Origin: Kwoniella bestiolae CBS 10118
Taxonomy: Eukaryota > Basidiomycota > Tremellomycetes > Tremellales > Cryptococcaceae
Reading direction: 5' to 3'
Assembly: GCF_000512585.2 (NCBI RefSeq)
Contig: NC_089244.1
Span: 1,550,001 to 1,614,000 of the forward strand
DNA length: 64,000 bases
In this document: positions 44,718 through 57,200 of the stretch, one piece after another
How the letters are laid out: every line of letters starts with the position of its first letter
Position numbering within the stretch: the stretch's first letter is position 1
Translations under genes and position numbers: made by a program
The notes under the pieces: model-generated
The model's database searches: none
The model's input: only the letters and a program-made list of their open reading frames with translations
Told to the model about the DNA's origin: nothing

Positions 44718-47700
44718 CTAGGCAAAAGCACCCCCCTCCAACATCGCAAATATATCTTCCCCGTTCGCATTCGCATGTCCCTGACCATGGAACCCACCAA
44801 CAATCTCATCAGTCTGACCAACACTACTGCTCGTCCCCTGATGCTGGTGCTGGGTATCATGTAATTTACCAAATATCTCTTGTAACATATCATATCCCCC
44901 ATTCTCCTGTCCGGGCGAAGGGACTTTCGACCCTGCTTGATTGTGAGATTGATTATGGTTCCCAATATTATTCAACATCCTTTGTATATCTTCGAAATCT
45001 AATCCCCCAGTACCATCCATAACCTGCTGTTGTGGTTGATGATTGATTTGGTTGGCGGAGATGGAATGTCTTAATCTGCTTTTCCCCGGTGTATTGGAAT
45101 GTTTATTATCCATCGGCGAGAAATCATTATTCGTCAATGGCGAGTTATCGGGACTGCTCAATAAAAGTGCTGAGTGGGGTAAGGAATCGGACGAGCCGAT
45201 AGGTGGAGAAGAAGGTGGGAGAGCCGAGAAATCGAATGGGTGGATAGAGGGGGAGGAGGAAATTCCAACAGAAGAAGTACGGTTGAAAAGTTGAGATAAG
45301 ACATCATCTTCCTCTGTTCCCGTTGATGAAGATAGTGAGTGTGGTTTTCTCATTTGTTTGCCCTCATCAGAGATTGATCTTTGGATCTCTACGCCCGTAT
45401 TGTGGGGTTGATGAGGTGGCATGGAGAATCCCTCGACGTCGAAGAAAGCGGAGAGGTCTGTTCCCCAGTTGATCGACGGTTTCTGTTCGGCAGGTTGAAG
45501 TGAAATTCCGGGCCCATCATCACTTAGGGGCATATCCAAAGTTTGTGTGTTCTTGTTGCCATTATCTTGCGATTGGACTTGACCTTGATTATAGGCTTTT
45601 CGTAATGTCGTAGCTGGCGATTCAGTCGGATCGGTATGGAAGTTATCCGATTTACCCACTTGGTCGTTGTGGTTATCCCATCGTATAGGCGATGAAGCAG
45701 CAACCTGATCATTCCATTTAGCATTTCGCAGAGACTTCGTAGCTGATGTGGAACCTCTAGGGGGCGAAGACATGGGAACGGGTTTGGTAGTATGGTGCAG
45801 GTTCGACTTTGGCATGGGTTTTCGCAAGTGAGTGTGATGATGCGAGGCTGCTATTCGCTTTGCATCTTCCTCGACTACCGACGAGAGGGTCCGTTTGAAC
45901 CCGTGATCGCTGTTGGATCGTGTGGCGGGTTTATCGATTCGTACAGCTGGAATGTCGGGTTCAGAAGTAGGTGCTTGAGATGATTGACGAGCGGATGAAG
46001 GTCCAGAAGGTCCCTTCTTGTCTTTTCGAGGTCGATCCTTGGGATCATCATCCACGTCACCCCACAAGGTAGGTGGCCTCATTGAGCCCATCTTGTTCCA
46101 ATAGAGACCGCATGCTGGAGAGAACGATGAGTAATTAGCATCATACCTATCTAACCCAAGCAAGCGAAGAGTCAACTTACCATTACAGACTCTGACGGAT
46201 TTACCATCCTCCATCACCTTTGTTCTCCACACCGCAGACTTGGTCCTACCGCAATTCCAGCATACGAAAGCGTTATGAGAAGGTTCGCCAGGAGAATCTG
46301 TCGATCCCTTGCGCGAGTGACCATGACCATGAGATACCTTTGATTTCTTATTACTCGGCTCATCTTCGTCTTCTCGAGCTCGTTTGGCAGCAGCAGCAGC
46401 ATCGATAGGAGCACCAGTGAGCTTTTCAAGCATGCTCAAGAAAGCAGGTGAGGCCAATAGTCGTTGGGCTTGTTCTCGAGTAAGCGACTCAGGCTTGGCG
46501 AATAATCCAGCTGGAATGTCCGTAGGAAAGGGCTCGGCAGTAACAGAAGATGGAGCGGGGGATCTCTTGATTTGTGGATGAGGTAAAGTCGAACGTCGTT
46601 TGAGTGGATCGGAATTAGGATCGATCGTACCCAATGAATTACGCGTGGGGAGGCTGGTGGTTGAAGTGGAAGTGGAGGTTCTCCCTTTCCGTTTCTTTCC
46701 TGCTGATCCGGATCCAGACGGCTTACCGGCCTTGACATCGGTTGGTCTGCTCGGCGTATGCTTGTTCCCGCTTACTACGCGTGTCGTACCAAGTTCTTGA
46801 TGAGGATGAGCAGAAGATGATGAGGACGGAGTAGGTAATTGAGGTCGACGGGGTTGTTCGTGTCTTTTCGGTAATGGATGAAGGGGTCTCTGGAAGTGAT
46901 TGACAATGGTAGAGACGTTGGTCTCGGTGGAAGAGCTAGTCGAGGATCTGCGCATTGCGTCTGGTCTTGCGTCCATCGACATGGATCCAGATAATCGAGG
47001 TTGAGATCCAGCAAACCCGCCAATTCCAGATTTGAGCCCGACGGAAATCTCTATACCCCATTCTTCCTGGGTGGACATCCCGTTCATATCGGCCATCATC
47101 AACGCTTCGAGGGGGTTCATCTCCTGCTGTTTTGCGATGTTGGAGAACTCGGCCGAACGAACGAGTCGGCCAGTGATAAGGTTCTTTCCTTGTCCTGGTT
47201 CGTCCAATGCCCATGAGACTAATCCTTTTCCTGTCCATACCTCGTGCGTTTGAGGTGGTTGGGGGTTACCGTATGATAAGTTGGGGGAAGACAGGGCATC
47301 GGATGATGGAGAGGAGCTGTGTTGACTTCGTGGATGGGAGATGAATGAGGAAGATCCTGCTCTCGAGCGACGCAGGTATGTTTCTCGTGGATCGAGTACG
47401 TAGAGGGATAAGTCAGGTGTACTGGGATAGGCAGGGTGGAGTTCGGGACTGTGGACAATTGAGATGTAAGTCGGATGCAACGATGAGGAAGGGGTGTATG
47501 AGACCACGCGTATAATGGCAGGTTGTTGCGTAATGCGAATAAGGGAAAACTCACCTAGCCATCAGTACGCCCAACACCACCGTCTTCAAGTATATCGAAC
47601 CCCATGCTTCCTCCTGTCCATTCTGAGTGGATGCTGCAGCAGTGTTAGGATGAACGTACACTTGCTGAGGGGTTGAGAAGAGGGTCGTGAAGGTCTGTGA

Positions 47701-47835
47701 GGTTGAAGGAAGGTAGTATGATACTCGTACTGTAGGATATGTATATGAGCACAGGTCGCGTGAGTGAACGAAGGGGAGAGTGGGCTTACCAGGGAGAGAA
47801 TGTATCTTGTTGGGTGCGAGGGATGAAGAGCTCAT
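44718..47835 (-). CDS. Ams2/Spt21-like GATA-type zinc-finger transcription factor
   Basis: Short exon 1 (MSSSSLAPNKIHSLP) joins VRVSYYLPSTSQTFTTLFST, then WGSIYLKTVVLGVLMASPEL, DLSLYVLDPRETYLRR and GKGLVSWALDEPGQGKN. This follows the N-terminal domain shared by Ams2 and Spt21, regulators of histone genes and centromere chromatin. The single GATA finger is split by an intron: CWNCGRTKSAVWRTK to VCNACGLYWNKMGSMRPP. The loop between the two Cys pairs is 21 residues, longer than the usual 17-18. The rest is Ser/Pro-rich and disordered, with an acidic, Asn-rich C-terminus (EDIFAMLEGGAFA). About 1,000 residues. The family match is from memory of Ams2/Spt21; the finger itself is certain. Confidence 0.78.
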
Positions 47836-48819
47836 CTCGACTGTACCTGCTATTGATATTGAGGAGATGCAAGCAAGGGAGTGAAACGAAGAAGCAAAGA
47901 TAGGCGATATGAGGTGAATGAGCTGTTGAGTATGTGTTGAATGGGGAAAGGGAAAAGAGCTGGGTGAGGGAAGGGTTTCACTACCAGACTTGAGTGTCGA
48001 AAATCAGTTTTACCGTTTGCAGAGTCGTAGGTCTGTCGCGTCGTTGATTTGTCCTGGTTCTGGTTGCTGTGATTATAATGTCATATATAATGATGATGAA
48101 GATGCAGATGCAGAAGATGATGAGGATGAGGATGTAGCAGTAGCAGCAGCAGTACGCGATCTATGCAGAGTAGTGAGAGTAATGTATAGTACAGTTTTGT
48201 AATGTTGCAGTGTAAGGTGTAATGTGCCAAATGAAGGGTAACCAAGGTAGAGTAGACGTGTGTGACGAGACTTTTCGTTTGGTGGCTCGTTCATTTCTCG
48301 CTTTCAGGTGACGTTGATTTAAGGAAAAACATTACTTAGTCAGTCGCGTCGATGCTCAAGATCACGTGACATAACATGACCTGTCAACGCGATCGTTTCT
48401 CCTTGTTGCCTTTCAATTTTCTGCAACACCCAATCAAAGGTTCTTCCTGGTCCATAACAGAGGAGCGCATCATCCTCAGCATAGCAGAAGTAACTACTAT
48501 AATGGAAATGTATCGTGAAACAGCCAACCTCAAGGGGTATCTTCTCACAAAGATCGTCCCTGATTATAGACTCGACTCGATGCAACAGAGAAATGTTGAC
48601 TCGACTGACCTCGCCCTCTACCGTTCACAAAGGACTGTCCGTGCAATGCACTGTAATGAAGAATCATCGTGCCTTCTTGGCTCATGAATCCACATTATAA
48701 ATATCACTACGTCTCCCCAGAACCAGTAATTTATCCCCAATTCAAGGTCTGAATACCTTCTTTCCATCGACATATCGACAGTATACCACATCGACCTCTA
48801 CCGTATTCGCATAAGGAGG
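47836..48819. other. Intergenic, about 1 kb, with GAT/GCA trinucleotide-rich stretch
   Basis: A run of GATGAT, GATGCA and GCAGCA triplets lies at 48090-48155. TATAAATA at 48696-48703 is a likely TATA box for family member D. An open frame at 48376-48687 shows no family similarity and is not called. Confidence 0.5.
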
Positions 48820-49365
48820 ATGTCAACTATCACATATTACACTCGGACCGTCCCCAACACAGGGAGCGCCACACCGAGCGCCACAGGCATATGGGATCAA
48901 ACTGTCCTAAAGAGCAACACTTTGCTCCCATTTCCGACTGATCAGCAAACGGCTGATGACATTCAAAGCAAGGTACTCTCAGCCATCTGGGTAAGTTCCA
49001 AAGGTCGCTCCCGAATTCAAAACAGAGTCTGTGTCGATGCCTACCCCGACGAAACAGTCTCCAAGGGAGAGCTATCAATCGAGAAGGACGTAACGACCCA
49101 AACTGTCAAAAGCTTGATGGATTCTGGTCCTCTCTGGGTGGCTGCCGAGGGGAGAATGATCACCAACGAGGTGGAGTCCTTGCACGAGGTGAACAGGGTT
49201 GTCTTGAGTCAGGTCAAGCCCGCCAAGCTTTCTGTGGGGTTTCAATCCATGTCACAAAAGGACATGGAGAAATTGACGGGAATTGTGTTCACCACTGACC
49301 TTCATCAGAAATCAGTCGGTGAAGCTGTCGCGCCTCATGTCACTAAATCCAATAGCCGTTGGTGA
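48820..49365 (+). CDS. Small-protein family member D (unknown function)
   Basis: Intronless, 181 codons. It shares MSTITYYTRTVP, then VLSAIWVSSKG with IQNRVCVDAYP, then DMEKLTGIVFTTDLHQKSVG with members A-C, and is the most divergent in block 1. It lies 10 kb from member C, beyond the ABC-COX10, UTP11 and GATA genes. The start context (GGAGGATGTC) is acceptable. A TATAAATA is about 120 bp upstream. No signal peptide, helix or catalytic motif that I can name. Confidence 0.7.
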   Translation: MSTITYYTRTVPNTGSATPSATGIWDQTVLKSNTLLPFPTDQQTADDIQSKVLSAIWVSSKGRSRIQNRVCVDAYPDETVSKGELSIEKDVTTQTVKSLMDSGPLWVAAEGRMITNEVESLHEVNRVVLSQVKPAKLSVGFQSMSQKDMEKLTGIVFTTDLHQKSVGEAVAPHVTKSNSRW

Positions 49366-49804
49366 TCGGATGTTGGTCCGGGTTGAGATGTGACAAGTAG
49401 CAGTACACGGAAACATCCTGTATGGATCTTCCATCTCAGAATTCACACCTCATTCCCTATGCATGTCTTTTTCTTTTCGAAGATGATTGCAGTAATTTGT
49501 CATTGACCAGCACATGATTTGATCGATGTCTGAGAACTCGAGGGCATTTGTTCCAGGCACAATCGGTGAAAGTGACGTGACTATCCCGGCCAGGCTATTT
49601 TTAGTAGAGTAGGATCAGTATGAGATCGTATTGAGATCTACAAGTACGCCGAGGTAGTTACCCAGTTACATGCCGAGGTTAACAAGGAAATGATACGATA
49701 AGCATGTCACCATCACCAACCTGCACAGCACATGCATGTATTATGACTCAAGGTAACATTCTTCTTCACCTCATCCACCCTCTCCAATTCCATGCACGAT
49801 AATC
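49366..49804. other. Intergenic before the monooxygenase
   Basis: About 440 bp; nothing specific seen. Confidence 0.45.
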
Positions 49805-51444
49805 ATGTCAGCAATCACCAAAACCAAATCCGTCTTAATCTCCGGAGGAAGTATAGCCGGACCAGCAACAGCCTTCTGGTTGAACAAGTATGGGTTCAAA
49901 ACTACCCTTGTCGAGAGGTGGAATGGGGTTAGGCCAGGTGGTCAGAGTGTGGATCTGGCTCATTATGGGGTGGGTCTTCACCTTCCTCCTATCCTATGTG
50001 TCCCTGTCTATCTTCTGGGACGCATTAAGCCTCACCCCAATGATAATGATAAAGATAGAGTAGACTTCTCGTCGCTGATTCTGACTTCGACTCTCAGCTC
50101 GAAGCAATCCAACGAATGAACCTCGAGCCAGAAGTCCGCGCCCGCTTCACCGGCGAAAAGGGCACGACCATCACCGACGCACATAACACCCCCTACATGT
50201 CCCTTCCAGTAGGTCATGGACCAACTAACGAGTTCGAGATTCTCAGGGGCGATTTCGCGGATATGCTGTATAAGCAGACTGAAGGTCAGACGGAATGGAT
50301 CTTTAACGACTATATCACGAGTGTCGAGGAACCCCCGACTGGGCAAGGAGGATCAAACGAGGGAGGAGGAAAGGTGAAAGTGGGGTTTAAGAGTGGCAAG
50401 ACAGAGGAATACGATTATCTCATAATTGCAGAGGGAGCTAGGAGTTGGACTAGGAAATTGGTCTTTGAGAAAGATAAGGTGGAATATAAACCTATTGGAT
50501 GTTGTGAGTTGCGTTGACTTTCGCTTCCAACATCTCCAAGTACCTGTTGTCTTCTGCATCGACCCATCCAACAACAATGCAATTCATCATACCATGCTAA
50601 CTAACATCATTCATAACGAAATAGACATCGCATACTTCAGTATCCCCCTAACATCCTCAACCCCCTACTCAGACCAATGGCACGTAATCTACCTCCCCCA
50701 CAAACGGTGCATCTACTTCAGACCAGATTTCAAAGCCAATACCCAGCGAGCAGGCGTGATGTTCTTATCACCCGAATCAAAAGGCTATGAGAAACTTTCC
50801 CCCACCGACCAAAAACAAATAATCAAAGAGATCTACGCCGATGGGGGGGAGAATGCTCAGAGGATGTTAGAGGGGTTAGATACTAAGGAAAGCGATGATT
50901 TGTATTTCGAGTATCTTGCGCAAGTGCACGCTCAAAAGTGGTCCTCCGATTCAGGCAGAGTATTCCTGGTAGGCGATTCCGCATGGTGTGGGACACCTAT
51001 GATTGGGATGGGATGTAGTCTTTCTGTGGCGGGGTCGTACATCCTCGCGGGGGAGATGGCCAAACACCACGACCATGGGGATATCAAGAAGATAGGGGAA
51101 GAATATGAGAAAACCTGGAGACCCACTGTGACAGAGGCTCAGAAATTACCTCCTGGTATTCCCCGTATCCTGTTCCAGGAATCAGAGTGGGGTGTCAAGA
51201 CTTTCCTGAACTTTACGACCGTGATGGGATGGATCTTCGGGTCGAAGTTGGTACAGCAGTGGGTTATACCTTCTATAACGAGGGTTTGGACGAGGTTGTT
51301 CCCTTCTGAGGAGGGCAAGAAATTACCTGACTACAATATGTATCTGGTCGATAAGGTGAGTAGAATACTCTCTATTTACAAGTAAGGTCTTCGTCGACGC
51401 TGACGCTGATATTGATCAAATCAAAGCCAACCACCGACAAATAA
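49805..51444 (+). CDS. FAD-dependent aromatic-ring-type monooxygenase
   Basis: Flavin hydroxylase of the PHBH-like group. The dinucleotide fold is SVLISGGSIAGPATAFWLN with Glu in LVERW; GQSVDLAHYG joins LEAIQRMNLEPEVRARF across the first intron (GTGGGT donor). EFEILRGDFADMLY matches the family ILR motif, EEYDYLIIAEGARSWTRKL is the DG-like second nucleotide motif, and GRVFLVGDSAWCGTPMIGMG with CSLSVAGSYILAGEM is the GD motif contacting the flavin. A second intron near 50505-50623 gives GCYIAYFSIP. A last small exon ends DKPTTDK at 51442-51444. Substrate unknown; such enzymes often act on phenolics or in secondary metabolism, but no biosynthetic cluster surrounds it. Confidence 0.87.
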
Positions 51445-51702
51445 GTCTAGACCATCGTGAAAGATTCACCCGAACCGTCTTGACCAGTCTGAATACGATT
51501 CAATATATGTATGTCTGTGGATATATAAGTAGAAGGTGATATCTGCCTCAATCAAATGGGTCGAACATATACCCCTTTAACACATGAATAAGTTGTATAT
51601 ATATGCCGTGTACATAAGTCAACCAAGATTGTCATAATGTATACACCATAAGTTATGCATTCTCATCATGGGATCCGATCGGTACACACACGACGTTTCG
51701 AA

Positions 51703-53809
51703 TTATGCCCCAAAATCGATGATCCAAACTTTATCGTTGCCCTTCTATCAAATAATAACAAGAACCCTCAGCAATCCGCAACATGTAGTCTGACCATGGT
51801 TTACAACTTACCTGTTGAATTACCAACTTCTGTCCCTCATCATCACCTACCATCCGTTCCACTCCCCCAGGAATACCCAATCGGAAATGGCCCGAGCATA
51901 CAGATGTGGAGGGAAGGTATCCAGATTGAGCCTGAGTCGTTATATTATAGCTGAAAGGTGCACAACGAGGTTTGTTCGGTCTCTTCTCAACGAAATCCAA
52001 AAATTAGCAGTTCCTCGGTTCCCAATACTGAACGAATAAGAACGAGTGGCACCCACCTCACCATCCCGAGGGGGCTGATCCAACTGCACACCTCTCACCG
52101 CCCCAAACCCATTCATCTCATTCTTGATCTCCCGATGATCGAAATCTCTTATATCAATCTTGAGCCACCCTTTCTCAACCAACAACGCATTAGCAACACT
52201 GAACATCCTTCTCCCAACTTGACATCCCACATCCTCATCTCTCCCTTTATTCTGATGTCGGTATTGGGCAGTTAGGGTGTAGCCCGTATAACCAAAGTTG
52301 CCGCGGGAGGACGAGGTACACTGAATGTCCAGGAAACATCGGTGCGACCAATCCCCAAACTTTATACTCTCCACCCCATCAAATGGATTATTCCCCCTCC
52401 TCCAAGTCCTACCTTTCACCCATACCTTCCTATGAATATTCTCAAATTTAATCATATTCAATTGCTTCATCGGAATCGTAATCTCCAATCGCATCTCCCT
52501 TTGAGCAGTATGAACGGCATTGTAGGGTGTAGTTTTGAAGGAAATATCAATGCGGATGAAGGACGGGTTGTATTGTGCTTGATGGATCGAGGGGGGTTGA
52601 TCGGAGGAGACAATCTTGATGTTTTTGGGTATGTGGGTGGTAGGGAGTGATCGGACGGTCTTGGATAGTAGATGGTGGGAGTAGGGCAGTTCTAGAAGCA
52701 GTTCGGGGTGATATGGTGCGGAGGGGGGTGAGGAGAGGTTGAATATTGCTAGGTAGGCTTCTCTAAGTGACGGATTGAGATTGAGATTAGCGAGATGTTC
52801 ATTTAGGTGGCCGAATGAACTCGACAAGGAGGATTCACGAGGTGGATAAATGCAGGGAGAATTGTATGTTTACCCACTTTGGCTTATTATTCGGAGCCCA
52901 TGGAATACTAGGTACGTCCAACCCCACCAATAGACCTCGAGAAGTTATGATCGACCCATGACAGCTATCCCAGGGGGTACGTGGTGGGAATCGCTTCGAA
53001 GGCAAAGATGAAAGTGGCGAATCTCGTCAGCGCACATCCAGTCTGATCTTCGCTTCGATATTTGACTGACTCACATGTTGTAAAGATCCCTCTCCCGAGT
53101 CGTAGACTAACCATCTCGCACCCAGATCTACAACCAACTTATCACCCTTTACCAAATTCATCCTCAAACTCTTTCTGGCTATCCAATCCTCAAGTGGAAT
53201 TTCCGTCCCACCCATGACGAGCTCTTCTTCTTTTTGAAAGTCGAGGAGATGGACGAACCCCTCTTGATCCGCGTATACGACCAGATCTCTCTTGATATCT
53301 ACAAGGAGAGTTTCGAGGATGGGGTTATACTGTGTCTTGATGACTCGTTGGTATCCTGGTCGATCGAGCTTGTATACCCTGCACAACTCGTATCCATCCT
53401 TACCCTTGTCCGCCCCTTCATTTCCAGGATCCAATGAGGTAGTAGGAATAGTAATGAGCCAATTTCCCATAACCGAATGAACCCTCTCAGCCCTCCCTAT
53501 CCCGAATCTACCAATCCTAGGAGTAAGCCTAATGATATTCCGTTCTTTCTCTACCAGGTCCAGTATCTTCTTGGTAGGATTGGACGGGTGGGTCATGGAA
53601 GAGGGTGAAGGGGTACATTGGTAAAGGGACGAATAGAGCTTGTACTGGACTGAAGGGGTATCACGGACAAGTTGAAGGAACCATTGAGAGACCTGAGAGA
53701 GGGAGATGAGGTCTTGGATGGAGAGGTGTAGTATGATCTTTTCGAGGAGATGCGAGTCGAGTGATGAGAGGGTAGTGGGGTTTGAAGTTACGGTGAATTT
53801 GAGAGTCAT
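51703..53809 (-). CDS. F-box protein, Tremellales-type (gene 2)
   Basis: Exon 1 (ATG 53809) has the F-box: SSLDSHLLEKIILHLSIQDL then ISLSQVSQWFLQLVRDTPSV. It splices at GTGAGT near 53075 to RFPPRTPWDSCHGSIITSRG, then by a GTGGGT donor to SFGHLNEHLANLNLNPSLRE, with later donors near 52049 and 51808 (GTAAGT). The final exon reads KGNDKVWIIDFGA and stops at 51703-51705. All joins are in frame. The domain after the F-box contains WxVYDS-like strands (LGARWLVYDS), suggesting a beta-rich substrate-binding part. Plan and C-terminus match the F-box gene at the left end of the window. Confidence 0.8.
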
Positions 53810-54248
53810 TGTGAGTTGGTTTGAGGGTATGAGATGATGATGGCTGGAAGAGAAGAGTAAAGAACGAAAAGAGATGGGAAGAGTGAGCTGATGTGATGTG
53901 ATGAGATGGGAGATGCGATGCGATGGGAATGTGTGGGTGGTGAGATGTTATGAGATGTGATCCGTGCGTTGGACTACCATCAATCAACCCATCCTTTCCG
54001 CTGTGATCTCTTTGTGATTTTAGTACGAGTAGACCCTCCTTTGGTCCTTGATAGTTCTCTATGACTCATCAGCGTCATCATCATCAGTACAGCCGCCAGA
54101 TGTACGTATAGATCGCATAAGTCATAGTATAAGTAGTAATGCAATGATAGGATGTAATTCTACTATACACATCCCAACCTTACTCTAATGTATAATACAA
54201 CTTTGCAACTTTGAGATATGCTGTTCTTCTCCCCCATCGCAATCATCC
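53810..54248. other. Intergenic between F-box gene 2 promoter and helicase 3' end
   Basis: About 440 bp, with GATGAGATG-rich purine runs upstream of the F-box start; nothing else seen. Confidence 0.45.
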
Positions 54249-57200
54249 CTAAGCATCCAAAATACATCCCTCACTTTCAAGCCAACCTACCAGATCCCTC
54301 CATACCCTCGCCCCTCCAGAGGGTAAAGTCTCCTCGGCGGTTTTACCCATCCGAGCTTTTTGTAATGTCCGTTTTGAACCGATCATAATAAGAGCCTAAA
54401 GCCACGCAAGAAAACAGAAGTCAACGAATCGCCCTCGACTTACAGCCCATATCCCTCGACTTGATAGACTTTCCAAGGGACCACACAGATCACCTCAATG
54501 GAGCTACTATACCATCGAAACGAGCCGAGTCACTCACCCTCCTCCCCCTCGTCATCGCCACATTAACCCTCCTCCAGTCCCCCAAAAACCCAATCCAACC
54601 GGCATCATTACACCGCACACAACTGAAGATAATCACCTCCTTCTCCCTTCCTTCAAACCCATCAACAGTTTTAATCTCGATATCTTCCAATTCCCTCGCA
54701 CGGGCGTCGCCTAGTAATTCGCGGAAAGCAGTGAGTCGTGCAGGTTCGGTAAGTTCATTGGAGAGGAGGCGGAGTTGAGAGATGTAGGGCGTTATTATTC
54801 CGATTTGTGATCCTTTTAGGGACTAGTCGATCGGTAGGAGGATATCAGCAAGACAAAGGGTATTCGTTCACTGCGCACAAACAAGACAGGAATGAAAGAG
54901 TGACGAGGAATACGATAAGATGGAAGAAAAAACAAAACACCCACTGGATTCTTATACATCAAATCAGCAATCACATCACAAGCGTACTCTGCGTCCGCGT
55001 AATTTGCTATACTCTTCGAAATCGGCGATTCAGGATGATCATGATTCAAAAAAGTGATATTCTTTCTCATTCCCGTTTGCTCATCTTTGACCAGGAATTC
55101 GGTCTCAGGAGGTAGTCGTTGAGAAGGGGATGTACCGTCTTTGAGCAGACCAGAGTAGAACGTTTGGGAGGGGAAGGAAGATAGGGTAGGGTGCATTCTG
55201 TATTGCGTGTCAAGCATTGTTGATGGGACGTCTGATGACCATTATCATTCAGCCTATGATTATTCCAACCGCGAGACTTCCTGCGTCGAGGGACCACGAA
55301 AAGGAGACAATACGCGTTCAAGATGAAGACACAACTCACCGCCTTCATGTATCAGCCTCTCGAATAAACTGGTAGCCAATCCACCAGCATGCGCTTCAGG
55401 TGAGACAATTACGGGTGGAAGTTGTTTGTGATCACCGATAATAGCGACGTGGGCGGACTGTATCGTGATAATTAGAATCAATCAGCTTCTCTCTTTCCTG
55501 CCTGTCGACATGATCCACCCGTGTAACCGATACTCACCCCCTTGGTCAGCGGGACAAGCGATAAAGGCTCAGTAGCCATACTGGCTTCGTCCAGAAAGAC
55601 AATCGGGAAATCGATACCCTGTAATGCTTTGGATGTGGCCGAAAGACAAGTGGTACAGATCTACCAATACTCTCATCAGCTCAGAACAGCAAAAAATCGC
55701 TTCGCAACAGCTGATATATCAACAGATGGATGGAACTCACCACATCCGCATCTAGCAACACCTCCCGCATTATAGATTGTCTAATAACCCATATCTTCTG
55801 TCCTACTTTGATCAACCGAGCTTCATCCTCGCCTAAGTCCGTCAAAAACAAACATCAGCCACCCACGGCTTCTTCCGATCTTACGAAAGCTCATCCAGAT
55901 AAGACTAATAGCAAAAGACTCACCACTCCAAACCCCTTTCAATCTCTTCTCCACCAACAAATCTTTCTCTTTCCTGGCCATCTCCAAATTCCACCATCTA
56001 GGATGTTTCCCAATCATCCTATCCAAAGTCCAATCCCCGAATTCCTCGGGTATACGGTTGACTGCGCCGAATCTCAAAGCTTTGATATCGTGTGCTCTCA
56101 ATCCAGAAAGGAGATTATCAACGGCAACATTGGTGTGAGCGGTGACCAGGATAGGATGGGGGATTTGCCAGTGTTTCTTGAGGAGTTTGATGGTTTCGAT
56201 AATCACCCGGGTTTTCCCTGTTCCAGGTGGCTACATCATGATATCATCAGCTTAGACCGTGTTCATTCCAGTACACCCCACAGCTGAAATTGATCACTCA
56301 CTCCCTGTACCAAGGATAATCGCTCACTTAACATCATAGCTATGGCCTTCAATTGACTTTCGTTCAGCCCCACCTTCGGATCACCTTCCATCTCGACCGG
56401 TTGACCAGGTCGTCGATATCGCTCGGTCCAACTTTGTATGAGCTGGTTCTTGGCCAGGATACCAGTGGCAGGTGTGCGGTCGGGGATAGGTTCGGGTATA
56501 GCATCAAGGTCGGAGAGCCTCATCTCGCTGGTATCCTGGACGATGTGATCGGTAGGTAAGGTATGATGGTGGACTTGCCCCGCACTTGTTCTCGAGTGAC
56601 TGGCAGGTGTATAGTCTTCTTGGAAAGCTCGGAAGAGTAAATCACGGATGGCAGTACCTCTCAGGATCGTCTGGTCCTTCTTGTCTTTCGCAAGAACAGG
56701 GGCCGTTGACAGTGCTGTTATGCCAGCGGATCCTTCGGGAGTCCTAGCTCCATTATTTGTTGAGCTTGAATCGGAAGGATCGGGGTCATCTGGAAAATCA
56801 CCCATATCTTGCTGATAAGGATCGAGATTAAGCGATTTGATAGCCTCAATCTGACGTCGAACTGCAAAATCACTACAAGCCACGTCGAGTCTGTGCATCG
56901 GTATACGTCAGCTTGTCGCAAGTAATCGAATTTTTACTAGCGAGGAAGCTCACCTCCAATGACCACTATCTATATCTTCTATTTCCTGAGGAAACATAAT
57001 CCTCAAATTCCCTTTCGTGCAATTCCACACACTCCCAATGAGCTTGTTCTTCCCATCTGCCGTAGCGCCCACAGCATCTACCTGAGGGTCCGTACGACTG
57101 AGAATGACATTACTCCCGATCCTACGAATCCAAACAGATCAGCAGGGCCCATCACCAATAATATATAAACGCTGTGAGGTATGGGGATTTACTCACGTAA

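Noticed and set aside
48376..48687. Possible fifth small-family member upstream of member D
   Set aside because: None of the three family blocks is present in any frame.
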